A stretch of DNA of 64,000 nucleotides. Source: Oxalobacteraceae bacterium (GTDB lineage Bacteria; Pseudomonadota; Gammaproteobacteria; Burkholderiales; Burkholderiaceae_D). The DNA lies in the NCBI GenBank assembly GCA_947448025.1, contig CANFLV010000003.1, forward strand, positions 106,059-170,058, written 5' to 3'. This document shows positions 1-7,733 of this stretch, in pieces. The position numbers were made by a program, and so were the translations under genes. The notes under the pieces are model-generated. The model was not told the DNA's origin, ran no database searches, and worked only from the letters and a program-made list of their open reading frames with translations. Position 1 is the first letter of the stretch; each line of letters begins with the position of its first letter.

Positions 1-1
1 G

Positions 2-1714
2 CCCTATGCAAACGCCGCCGAATTCGCCGCCGACCTGCACATCGTGGTCGCTTCGCTGAATGCGCATCACGGTGCGGCATTGGTGCAGCCGCGGCTGGCA
101 ACGCTGAAACGCGCCGCTGAAATTTTCGGCTTCCATCTGGCCACGCTGGACATGCGCCAGAGTTCGGACGTGCATGAGCGCGTCCTCTGCGAGCTGTTCG
201 CGCGCGCGAAGGTGGAAGCCGATTACGCGCAGCTCGCGGAAGCGCAAAAGATCGCCCTGCTGCTCGAAGAGCTCGGCAAACCACGCCTGCTGTATTCACC
301 TTACATCGCCTACAGCGACGAGACCGTTTCCGAACTCGGCGTACTGCATGCGGCCAAGGCGATCCGCGAACGCTATGGTGCGCGCGCGATTCGCAATTAC
401 ATCATCTCGCATACCGAGACTGTCTCCGACTTGCTGGAAGTCTTGCTGTTGCAACGCGAGACTGGCCTCCTGCGCAATGGCGACCGCGCCGATGCCGAGC
501 TCGACCTGATGGTGATTCCCCTGTTCGAAACAATTCCGGACCTGCGCTGCGCCGCCGACATCATGGGCGGCCTGATGGCGATTCCGTTTGTGAAAGACCT
601 CATCGTTAAACAAGGCAGTCTGCAGGAAGTCATGCTCGGCTATTCCGACTCAAACAAGGATGGCGGCTTTCTGACCTCGAACTGGGAACTGTACAAAGCG
701 GAGAACCAGCTCGTGGCTGTCTTCGACAATGCGCAGGTCAAGCTGCGTCTCTTCCATGGCCGCGGCGGCACTGTCGGCCGGGGCGGCGGACCGAGCTATG
801 AAGCGATCCTGGCGCAGCCGGCGGGCACGGTGAACGGCCAGATCCGTCTGACTGAACAGGGTGAGACGATCGCCTCAAAATTTTCGAATCCGGAAATCGG
901 CCGGCGCAACCTTGAGTCCTTGGTCGCGGCTACGCTCGAAGCGAGCCTGATGCCGCCGGAAACTGATAGCAAGAAAGCCAAGCGCCTCGCCGAATTCGAA
1001 CGCGTCATGGAGCAGCTGTCCGAGCGTGCCTATCATGCGTATCGCGATCTCGTGTACGGTACCAAGGGCTTTACGGAATACTTCTTCGCCTCGACGCCGA
1101 TCGCCGAGATCGCGGAATTGAATATCGGTTCGCGTCCGGCCTCGCGCAAATCGACACGGCGCATTGAAGACTTGCGCGCCATTCCCTGGGGATTTTCATG
1201 GGGTCAGTGCCGCCTGCTGTTACCGGGCTGGTATGGTTTTGGTACAGCCGTCAGTGATTGGCTCGAGGCCGAAGATGGTTCCGGCAAGACCAAAAAGCTG
1301 GCGACGCTGCGCGCGATGTACAAGGAGTGGCCTTTGTTTGCCACGCTGCTGTCGAACATGGACATGGTGCTGTCGAAGACCGATCTGGCCGTAGCTTCGC
1401 GCTATGCCGAACTGGTCACGGACAAGAAGCTGCGCACGACCATTTTCAAGCGCATCGTCGGCGAGCATGAACGCACGGTCGCCTGTCTCACGCAAGTCAC
1501 TGGCGCAAAAATCCGCCTGGCCGGCAATCCGCTGCTGGCGCGCTCGATCCAGAACCGCTTCCCTTACCTCGATCCGCTGAACCATTTGCAGGTCGAACTG
1601 ATCAAGCGCCACCGCGCCGCGATCCAGGACGGCAGCACGCCCGACGAGCGTGTGCAACGCGGGATACATTTGTCGATCAACGGGATTGCGGCGGGCTTGC
1701 GTAATACGGGTTAA
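2..1714 (+). CDS. ppc: Phosphoenolpyruvate carboxylase, C-terminal part (5' end outside window)
   Basis: Cytosolic enzyme that carboxylates phosphoenolpyruvate with bicarbonate to oxaloacetate, refilling the TCA cycle. The frame is open from base 2, so about 570 C-terminal residues are present of the usual 900-950. The family motifs are visible: the [10 protein letters not shown] active-site sequence near nt 638-667, the glycine-rich [15 protein letters not shown] loop near nt 753-800, the [11 protein letters not shown] block, and the typical C-terminal ending with [12 protein letters not shown]. No frameshift or missing motif was seen. It is convergent with the SDR gene downstream. Identification is very secure; only the N-terminal third cannot be checked. 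Confidence 0.97.
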   Translation, partial: PYANAAEFAADLHIVVASLNAHHGAALVQPRLATLKRAAEIFGFHLATLDMRQSSDVHERVLCELFARAKVEADYAQLAEAQKIALLLEELGKPRLLYSPYIAYSDETVSELGVLHAAKAIRERYGARAIRNYIISHTETVSDLLEVLLLQRETGLLRNGDRADAELDLMVIPLFETIPDLRCAADIMGGLMAIPFVKDLIVKQGSLQEVMLGYSDSNKDGGFLTSNWELYKAENQLVAVFDNAQVKLRLFHGRGGTVGRGGGPSYEAILAQPAGTVNGQIRLTEQGETIASKFSNPEIGRRNLESLVAATLEASLMPPETDSKKAKRLAEFERVMEQLSERAYHAYRDLVYGTKGFTEYFFASTPIAEIAELNIGSRPASRKSTRRIEDLRAIPWGFSWGQCRLLLPGWYGFGTAVSDWLEAEDGSGKTKKLATLRAMYKEWPLFATLLSNMDMVLSKTDLAVASRYAELVTDKKLRTTIFKRIVGEHERTVACLTQVTGAKIRLAGNPLLARSIQNRFPYLDPLNHLQVELIKRHRAAIQDGSTPDERVQRGIHLSINGIAAGLRNTG

Positions 1715-1812
1715 GTCCCTGTAGAGCCAGGGCTCGGCGGATCCGGCGCAATAAGGGCCAAGTCTCTTCACAGGTAGGGGTCGACGCCCTTGGCGCAAGA
1801 CGCTCAATGCAT

Positions 1813-1836
1813 CCGCTCACAGTGCTCCGTGAGCGG
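1813..1836. terminator. Hairpin between convergent ppc and SDR gene
   Basis: Perfect 8-bp inverted repeat ccgctcac/gtgagcgg with an 8-nt loop lies between the convergent stop codons (1714 and 1851). No T tract follows on either side, so it is at best a weak or Rho-assisted bidirectional terminator. Confidence 0.35.
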
Positions 1837-1850
1837 TGCAGTCAAGCTGC

Positions 1851-2777
1851 TCAGTTTTCACTATGGGCGTTGGCCGCCTTGAGTCCTTCATTCATGCCCT
1901 GCGCTGCGCCGCTCTTCGGCACGGTTTCCGCTTTTCGATCGGTCACTTCAGCCAGCTGCGCATGCAAATGTTCAGGTGTGTCAGTGTCGGTGCCGATCCA
2001 GACGCCATTGGTCATGGTGATATTTGCTGCCGCAAAAGTGCCGGCGCCAGCGCACAGAATGGTGCGATTCGGCGCGTCGTCGGCAGCCAGTACCAGCATC
2101 GCCGGCGTAACGAATTCAGGCTGAAAAGCTTTCAATACCTCAGGCGGCAAGATCCCTTGCGTCATCTGCGTGGCTGCGGTCGGTGCGAGGCAATTGACGC
2201 GGATATCAAATTTCGCGCCTTCGATGGACAGGGTTTGCATCAGGCCGACCAGCGCCATTTTGGCCGCGCCATAATTACTCTGGCCGAAATTACCGTACAG
2301 ACCGGACGAGGACGTTGTCATGACAATGCGACCGTAATTCTGAGCGCGCATGATGTCCCAGACCGCCTTGGTGCAGACCACGGCGCCCATGACATGCACT
2401 TCCATGACGAGGCGGAAATCATCCATTTCCATTTTCGTAAAACTCTTGTCGCGCAAGATGCCGGCGTTATTGACGAGGATGTCGATGCGTCCCCATGCTG
2501 TCATGGCTTCCTGCACCATGGCAGCCATGGCGTCGGCGTCGGTGACCGAGCCGTTATTGGCGATGGCGCTGCCACCGGCGGCGTGGATTTCTGCGACGAC
2601 GGCTTCGGCAGCAGTCAATGCGCCTTCAGAGGCAGGCTTGCCAAAATCATTGACAACGACTTTCGCGCCGCGTGCTGCAAGGGCCAATGCATGCTGCCGG
2701 CCCAAGCCGCCGCCGGCGCCAGTGACGATGGCCACACGGCCGGAGAAATCCAATTTATCAGAGTGCTGGTTCATCAT
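1851..2777 (-). CDS. Short-chain dehydrogenase/reductase (SDR), 3-hydroxyacyl-CoA dehydrogenase-like
   Basis: NAD(P)-dependent oxidoreductase of the classical SDR fold. The cofactor loop TGAGGGLGR sits close to the N-terminus, followed by VVVNDFG, the NNAG motif (ILVNNAGIL), the catalytic Ser in TTSSSG and the YGAAK Tyr/Lys pair. The sequence around the nucleotide loop and VNDFG resembles the (3R)-hydroxyacyl-CoA dehydrogenase domain of multifunctional beta-oxidation enzymes, so an acyl-CoA-type substrate is plausible but not shown. The frame is open to 2879, but 2777 or 2774 (MMNQHSDKLDFSGR) gives the usual short lead into the Rossmann loop. No adjacent fatty-acid genes are present; it is transcribed alone. 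Confidence 0.85.
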   Translation of the reverse strand: MMNQHSDKLDFSGRVAIVTGAGGGLGRQHALALAARGAKVVVNDFGKPASEGALTAAEAVVAEIHAAGGSAIANNGSVTDADAMAAMVQEAMTAWGRIDILVNNAGILRDKSFTKMEMDDFRLVMEVHVMGAVVCTKAVWDIMRAQNYGRIVMTTSSSGLYGNFGQSNYGAAKMALVGLMQTLSIEGAKFDIRVNCLAPTAATQMTQGILPPEVLKAFQPEFVTPAMLVLAADDAPNRTILCAGAGTFAAANITMTNGVWIGTDTDTPEHLHAQLAEVTDRKAETVPKSGAAQGMNEGLKAANAHSEN

Positions 2778-2952
2778 TCGTTCTTCATAAGGAGGGGTCA
2801 TTCGGAGGTTCAGAATCGCCCCGAACTTTATCATTGATTGCCCCGTTTCCTTGCGATCTGCGCTTGCACTGATACGCATCAGCGCCGGAGGGCTGTCACC
2901 TTCAGTCAGGGTATTCGTTCCTTATGGCGCCGAATAAATAGTTAAAAGTGAG

Positions 2953-3180
2953 TTACCCCTGGTTTTTTTGAGCTTTGACTTTGCTTATCTGATTGCGTAT
3001 TTCATTAGAGTGCCGCGCGTCATCTTCAATTTCTTCTTTACTCAATGGTACGAACGGCCCCTGAAGCCTACGTTTCGCCCATCTCTCGCCATTTTCCCCT
3101 CTACTCGAAATTACCCATATATAAATACCGAGTATCGGTGAACCAATTAGAACGACTAAAGCAATTATGTTTTGCGACAT
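2953..3180 (-). CDS. Small single-pass membrane protein, hypothetical
   Basis: A 75-residue reading frame starting MSQNIIALVVL. A hydrophobic segment at about residues 4-22 (IIALVVLIGSPILGIYIWV) is followed by a charged cytosolic-type tail containing KEEIEDDARHSNE and a Lys-rich end. The open frame extends upstream to 3222, but that extension is unlike a signal or TM lead. The local DNA is AT-rich compared with its neighbours, and a weak GGA Shine-Dalgarno is present. I do not recognise the family. It could be a genuine small membrane protein or a relic associated with the inverted repeat at 3258-3310. Confidence 0.45.
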   Translation of the reverse strand: MSQNIIALVVLIGSPILGIYIWVISSRGENGERWAKRRLQGPFVPLSKEEIEDDARHSNEIRNQISKVKAQKNQG

Positions 3181-3257
3181 AAATATAGGTTCCAATATTG
3201 TTACAAATAAAAAACGATACATTCCAGCGCGCTAAGTTCAGTAAAATCCAGGGCAGC

Positions 3258-3310
3258 TCAGAGTCAAATTTTACTAACAAGAAAGTTGTCAAAATTTAAT
3301 TTGACTCTGA
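3258..3310. repeat. 13-bp inverted repeat, REP-like or IS remnant
   Basis: Arms tcagagtcaaatt (3258-3270) and aatttgactctga (3298-3310) are perfect reverse complements with 27 bp between, flanked by agggca and ccctat that extend the symmetry imperfectly. The GGGTCAGAGTCAAATT type of sequence recurs as an extragenic element in proteobacteria, which is from memory; no transposase is present here. It lies between the small ORF and xdhC. Confidence 0.5.
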
Positions 3311-3336
3311 CCCTATTAAATAGTGCTACTGCGCTT

Positions 3337-4362
3337 TCAAGCCGTCGACATGGCATTGATGCTTGTGCGACGCGACTCGAGTTCGTCCTCGCTCAGCTCG
3401 CGTTTTTGCATGAACGGCACCGCATATTTCGCTGCCGTAACTTCGGCCAGTATCGAGATCGCCATTTCCGGCGGCGTGCGCGCACCGATGTACAAGCCGA
3501 CCGGGCCATGCAAGCGGCCGATTTCTTCCGGCGTCAAATCAAACAGCGCGAGACGTTCCTTGCGTTTGGCGGTATTGACGCGGCTGCCTAGCGCACCGAT
3601 GTAGAAGGCCGGCGATTTCAGCGCTTCGAGCAAGGCCATGTCGTCGAGCTTGGGATCATGCGTCAAGGCGATGATGGCAGTATGGTTATCAATGCCGGCC
3701 TCGACGATGGTGTCATCCGGCATGGTGGTGCGGAAATCGACGCCGGGAATGCCAATACCCTCGGCGAATTCCTCACGCGGATCAACCACCATCACTTCAT
3801 AATCCGCGCCAAGCGCAATCTGCGCCACATAAGTCGACAGTTGGCCGGCGCCGATCAGCACCATGCGCCAGCGTGGTCCGTAAAAGCTGCGCATGATGCG
3901 CGCATCGCCATCGAAGCCAAAGGTGTCACCACGACTTGCATCGAGCAATTCAAATTTGCCGCTGTCGATATCAAGTTCGCGGATCGTCATGGTCTTCTGT
4001 TCGATGCGTGACAACAGCGCATGCAGTCCGGCCAGATCGGGACGCGGTTCAACGACCAGACGCAAGGTGCCGCCACAAGGCAGGCCGAAGCGCGCCGCTT
4101 CTTCCTTGGTCACGCCATAGGTGACGATCTCTGGCGTTTCGCGCGGCAGGATGTCGGTGCGGATGCGGGCGATCAGGTCGTCTTCGACACAGCCGCCAGA
4201 CACTGATCCGACGACTTGGCCATCATCGCGCATCGCCAGCCATGCGCCGGGTGGTCGGGGCGACGAACCCCAGGTCTGCACGACGGTGGCCAGTGCGACG
4301 CGCCTGCCCGCTTCCAGCCATTGCAGGCAGGTGCGCAATACCGAAAGATCGGTGCTGTCCAT
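3337..4362 (-). CDS. XdhC/CoxF-family molybdenum hydroxylase maturation factor
   Basis: 341-residue member of the XdhC/CoxI family. These proteins bind molybdenum cofactor, help its sulfuration and insert it into xanthine-dehydrogenase-type enzymes; they are not subunits of the mature enzyme. The N-terminal domain contains TWGSSPRPPGAWLA and the diagnostic SGGCVEDDL motif near residues 54-62. The C-terminal half is a Rossmann-like domain beginning VLIGAGQLSTYVAQIA, with VVDPREEFA and IGALGS blocks. A good GGAG ribosome site precedes ATG 4362. It is the second gene of a divergent pair with a membrane protein and lies beside coxMSL, so its client is almost certainly the CO dehydrogenase (equivalent to coxF/coxI). 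Confidence 0.88.
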   Translation of the reverse strand: MDSTDLSVLRTCLQWLEAGRRVALATVVQTWGSSPRPPGAWLAMRDDGQVVGSVSGGCVEDDLIARIRTDILPRETPEIVTYGVTKEEAARFGLPCGGTLRLVVEPRPDLAGLHALLSRIEQKTMTIRELDIDSGKFELLDASRGDTFGFDGDARIMRSFYGPRWRMVLIGAGQLSTYVAQIALGADYEVMVVDPREEFAEGIGIPGVDFRTTMPDDTIVEAGIDNHTAIIALTHDPKLDDMALLEALKSPAFYIGALGSRVNTAKRKERLALFDLTPEEIGRLHGPVGLYIGARTPPEMAISILAEVTAAKYAVPFMQKRELSEDELESRRTSINAMSTA

Positions 4363-4386
4363 ACTTATTCTCCTCGGTCTTCTTCG

Positions 4387-5067
4387 TTAATTTGACTGTG
4401 CTGGAGCGGGTACCATTTGCCGCTCGCGCCAGTTGAGATAGCCGCGGTAGAGACTAACACTGATTACCATACCCCACACCATGCCAGCAAACATGCCACC
4501 AAACATATCACCGAGGCCCCTGCTGCTGAATGCCTGAAGCGTGCCGACAAAAGCCAGCGCGCCCAAGGTCATGCCGACCAACATCCAGCCCGAACACAAA
4601 ATATTTTGCGCCAGTACCGAGCACAGATAGCGTCCGCAGTCGGGACGTAAAAGGCGTAAGCTCGGAATCGCCGCCAGGCCGCCGATCAGCATACCGATGT
4701 GCATGCCAGGCAGATAAGTCCAGTGTAGCCGCAATGCATCGAAAAAATGCATGCCGGCGCTGCGCGTACACAGCGTCTCCAGCATCTGTGCCTCAACCCC
4801 CGCAAGATCGACCGCGAGGCCGAGTAGCATGCCGCCAAAACCCAGCGAGAGCATGACATGCGGCGGCGACAAACCCGCGCGTTGCGGACGCACCCAGGCA
4901 AGCATGAGGCAACCGGCAAGAATCGCCATGCCACTGACTAGCATTCCCGGCAATGCCAGCGCCCGATCACCCCGTGAAATGCCATATTGCAAAGCAACAA
5001 TCGATACCACAAGTACAAGCGGCGTCAGCCGCGCGGAACCGAGTCCGTTTCGCAGCAGATTCTTCAT
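4387..5067 (-). CDS. Polytopic inner-membrane protein of unknown function beside the cox locus
   Basis: 226 residues with about six predicted membrane segments: LTPLVLVVSIVALQYGIS, MLVSGMAILAGCLMLAWV, VMLSLGFGGMLLGLAVDLAGV, MHIGMLIGGLAAIPSL, a long one around NILCSGWMLVGMTLGALAFV, and GGMFAGMVWGMVISVSLY. It is unusually rich in Met and Gly, with HWTYLPGMHIGM between segments. I do not recognise the family. It lies 24 bp upstream of the xdhC-like gene on the same strand, so the two are probably co-transcribed, divergently from the regulator and coxMSL. A role in metal (Cu or Mo) handling or membrane recruitment of CO dehydrogenase is possible, but rests only on position and the Met/His content. 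Confidence 0.7.
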   Translation of the reverse strand: MKNLLRNGLGSARLTPLVLVVSIVALQYGISRGDRALALPGMLVSGMAILAGCLMLAWVRPQRAGLSPPHVMLSLGFGGMLLGLAVDLAGVEAQMLETLCTRSAGMHFFDALRLHWTYLPGMHIGMLIGGLAAIPSLRLLRPDCGRYLCSVLAQNILCSGWMLVGMTLGALAFVGTLQAFSSRGLGDMFGGMFAGMVWGMVISVSLYRGYLNWRERQMVPAPAQSN

Positions 5068-5352
5068 CGCAAACCTGACTCCTATTATTTTTATTGCACA
5101 GCAACATTAAATCCTTGCAAAACAAGGACTTACATCGAGTGCTAGAATATTTCCACACGTTACTAAATTTCGGCGTAACGCGTTGTCCCTGTCCCGGGCA
5201 TTGCACACAGTCTATAGAGTGCGTGCGCAAGTGTAGGCATGCGGGTCTCAATTTGCAGGTGAAATTGAACGAAAAGTTACTATCCATGCATGAACGGTCG
5301 CCGCACCTCATGAATGGATACGACAGCGGGTTTGCCCGCAGGAAGGCTACAC

Positions 5353-6135
5353 ATGAAAGCTTGTCCGCATGCGGCGGCAGAGGGTTCGAACTCGGCGTTT
5401 GGTTCCTGGCTTTACCTGCTCGAACGCTTTGATGTCGGCCTGGTGTATCTCGATGCCGACCTGCGTGTGGTGGGGATGAATGACTTTGCCCGCAGCACCT
5501 TGCCAGTCGAACGCATGGAACCTTTCGGCGAAATTGTCACCAGTTTCCATCCTGAACAATCGCGATCGAAGGTGCAGTTTCTGCTCGACCAGGCGAAATG
5601 CCCAGTCTCAAACCCGCCGCCGATGACCATGATCATCAATATTCCAGAGCGCGTCTTGCTCATCAAAGTCGGCAAGATCACTGACCTGGTCGGCGAGATC
5701 AAGGGCTATAACCTCGTGTTCTATGACATCACCGAAGTCGTCAGCGTAGGCACCCAGAATAACCAGCCCGAAGCCAAACGCCGCCTACTGAAAATCCCCA
5801 CCGTGCGGCAAAACCGCATCGTCTTGCTGGACGTGGACAGCGTCTCGCACATCCGCTCGGAAGGCCATTACACCTGGGTGCAAACGCCCGAGGGCAGCCA
5901 TTTCTGCAATCTCACGATAGGCGACCTGGAAAACCGGCTGTCACCGGACACCTTCCTGCGCGTGCATCGCAGCTATATCGTCAACCTGCACAAGACCGGC
6001 CAGATTCTGCGCGATGATGGCCGCGTGACCTTGCAGATGGTCGATCCGGCAGAAATGCAGATTCCTGTTGCGCGCAGCAGCGTGGCCAAGCTCATGCAAA
6101 CGCTGGGACTGAGCGAAACGGCCGTGTGGCGTTAA
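5353..6135 (+). CDS. PAS-LytTR transcriptional regulator, RcoM-like candidate CO sensor
   Basis: 260 residues. A PAS-like sensor domain (about residues 15-135: FGSWLYLLERFDVGLVYLDA onward, ending IKGYNLVFYDITEVV) is followed by a LytTR DNA-binding domain (about 155-250: RIVLLDVDSVSHIRSEGHYT, LRVHRSYIVNLHK). This is the layout of RcoM, the single-component haem CO sensor known from Burkholderia next to cox genes. The PAS part has His66 (SFHPEQS), Cys83 (AKCPVSN) and Met91/Met93 (PPPMTMI), in the same order as RcoM's His, Cys and Met haem ligands but with somewhat shorter spacing. Start 5353 has a strong AGGAAGG site 6 bp upstream; an in-frame ATG at 5314 lacks one. It reads in the same direction as coxM and lies 165 bp before it. 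CO sensing is inferred, not shown. Confidence 0.75.
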   Translation: MKACPHAAAEGSNSAFGSWLYLLERFDVGLVYLDADLRVVGMNDFARSTLPVERMEPFGEIVTSFHPEQSRSKVQFLLDQAKCPVSNPPPMTMIINIPERVLLIKVGKITDLVGEIKGYNLVFYDITEVVSVGTQNNQPEAKRRLLKIPTVRQNRIVLLDVDSVSHIRSEGHYTWVQTPEGSHFCNLTIGDLENRLSPDTFLRVHRSYIVNLHKTGQILRDDGRVTLQMVDPAEMQIPVARSSVAKLMQTLGLSETAVWR

Positions 6136-6187
6136 GCGTCAGCTTATCCTCAGGGTGGGACGCTGTTCCGCATGACGGGATTCCGCC

Positions 6188-6218
6188 ATTCGTGCGCAAG
6201 TTCTTACCGTTCGTGCTG
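6188..6218 (+). promoter_or_regulatory. Phased direct repeats upstream of coxM, candidate LytTR operator
   Basis: ATTCGTGCGC (6188-6197) and GTTCGTGCTG (6209-6218) share TTCGTGC and start exactly 21 bp apart, two helical turns, the arrangement typical of LytTR-domain sites. A looser third copy (GTTCCGCATG) begins at 6165. They lie 83-113 bp before the coxM start, in the gap after the regulator gene. No convincing -35/-10 pair was found next to them. Confidence 0.4.
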
Positions 6219-6300
6219 AGCCAGCCTGACTTGATTCAAAACCCTGCAACTGCATCCTGATTGTTTCTACACTCGTCGAATAAATAAAAAAGGAGACGAA

Positions 6301-7161
6301 ATGATTCCGCAATCATTTGATTACTATGCGCCCAATACCGTGGGCGAAGCCGTCGGTATGCTCACCCGCTTCGGTGACGATGCCAAAATACTCGCTGGCG
6401 GCCATAGCCTCTTGCCGATGATGAAGCTGCGTTTTGCCCAGCCGGCGACCCTGATCGACCTGAAAAAAATCGCCGAATTGCGCGGCATCAGCGACGAAGG
6501 CGGCATGATCCGTATCGGCGCCATGACGACCGAAAACGCGCTGATCGATTCCGCCCTGCTGCAGCAAAAAATCCCGTTGCTGCCCGTCGCGGCCAAACAA
6601 ATTGCCGACCCACAGGTACGTAATCGCGGCACTATTGGCGGCGACATCGCCCACGGCGATCCGGCCAATGACCACCCTGCCATCGCCATGGCGCTGGACG
6701 CGACCTTCGTGCTGCAAGGGCCAGACGGTGAACGGCGTGTACAAGCTGTCGACTTCTTCCTTGGCACCTACATGACCGACATGGCCGCTGACGAAATCCT
6801 TACCGCCATTCTCATTGCGCCATTCGCTGCGCACACCGGCTACGCCTACCATAAGCTCAAGCGCAAGACCGGCGACTGGGCCACTGCCGCTGCTGCGGTC
6901 GTGCTGCAAATGGAAGCCGGCAAAGTGTCAATGGTGCGCATCGGCCTGACCAACGTCGCGCAAACGGCGCTGCGCGCCTACGACGCCGAAGCCGCGCTGA
7001 TCGGCAAATCACTCGACGAGGCGACACTGGAAGAAGTCGCACAAATCGTGCGCGGCCTGTGCGATCCGGCTGAAGACTTGCGCGGTGACGCCGAATACAA
7101 ATCCGCCATGGCTGGCGAAATGACCAAGCGCGCCCTGCGCGCCGCAGCAGAACGCTGCTGA
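6301..7161 (+). CDS. coxM: Aerobic CO dehydrogenase medium subunit (FAD-binding)
   Basis: 286-residue flavoprotein subunit of CO dehydrogenase. It takes electrons from the CoxS iron-sulfur clusters onto FAD and passes them to the respiratory chain. The two FAD motifs are at the canonical positions, AGGHS at residues 32-36 and TIGGD at 111-115 (the Oligotropha enzyme has them at the same numbers, from memory). The rest matches the FAD_binding_5/CO_deh_flav_C organisation, with IADPQVRNRGTIGGD and a C-terminal domain containing RKTGDWATAAAAV. An AAGGAGACGAA ribosome site precedes the ATG. It is the first gene of the coxMSLGDE unit. Confidence 0.95.
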   Translation: MIPQSFDYYAPNTVGEAVGMLTRFGDDAKILAGGHSLLPMMKLRFAQPATLIDLKKIAELRGISDEGGMIRIGAMTTENALIDSALLQQKIPLLPVAAKQIADPQVRNRGTIGGDIAHGDPANDHPAIAMALDATFVLQGPDGERRVQAVDFFLGTYMTDMAADEILTAILIAPFAAHTGYAYHKLKRKTGDWATAAAAVVLQMEAGKVSMVRIGLTNVAQTALRAYDAEAALIGKSLDEATLEEVAQIVRGLCDPAEDLRGDAEYKSAMAGEMTKRALRAAAERC

Positions 7162-7196
7162 TCGCCTGAACCAAATAAAAATACGGAGAGTAGAAA

Positions 7197-7688
7197 ATGG
7201 CAAAAACCCTGGTAAGCATGAAGGTCAATGGCAAGCTCGTCGAGAACGCGGTCGAACCGCGCCAGCTGCTGATCCATTACCTGCGCGAAGACCTGAACCT
7301 GACGGGCGCACACATCGGCTGCGAAACCGGCCACTGCGGCGCCTGCACCGTTGATATCGACGGGCAGTCCGTAAAGTCCTGCACCTGCCTGACCGTGCAA
7401 TGTGAAAGCAGCGAAATCCTTACCGTCGAAGGCCTGGCCAACAAGGGCGTACTGCACGCCGTGCAGGAAGGCTTCTACAAGGAACACGGCCTGCAATGCG
7501 GCTACTGCACGCCGGGCATGCTGGTGCGCGCGTATCGCCTGCTGCAGGAAAATCCGCATCCGACCGAAGAAGAAATCCGCGCCGGCATCTCCGGCAACCT
7601 GTGCCGCTGCACCGGATATCAAAATATCGTGAAGGCGGTGCAATACGCCGCGCACAAGCTGCAGGAAACCGCCGCCGCTGTTGCCTGA
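7197..7688 (+). CDS. coxS: Aerobic CO dehydrogenase small subunit (two [2Fe-2S] clusters)
   Basis: 163-residue iron-sulfur subunit that relays electrons from the Mo-Cu centre of CoxL to FAD in CoxM. The N-terminal plant-ferredoxin-type domain has Cys42, Cys47, Cys50 and Cys62 (CETGHCGAC...C). The C-terminal helical domain has Cys101 and Cys104 (CGYC) and Cys136 and Cys138 (CRC). All eight ligands are present and the length is normal for the family. It lies 35 bp after coxM with its own GGAGAG ribosome site and 45 bp before coxL. Confidence 0.96.
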   Translation: MAKTLVSMKVNGKLVENAVEPRQLLIHYLREDLNLTGAHIGCETGHCGACTVDIDGQSVKSCTCLTVQCESSEILTVEGLANKGVLHAVQEGFYKEHGLQCGYCTPGMLVRAYRLLQENPHPTEEEIRAGISGNLCRCTGYQNIVKAVQYAAHKLQETAAAVA

Positions 7689-7733
7689 CCTGCCGCCTGA
7701 ACCTGCCGCACAAAAACAAGAACGGAGACCATA

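Noticed and set aside
1836..2837. 333-codon plus-strand frame opposite the SDR gene
   Set aside because: The minus strand encodes a complete SDR with all catalytic motifs; this frame is its shadow.
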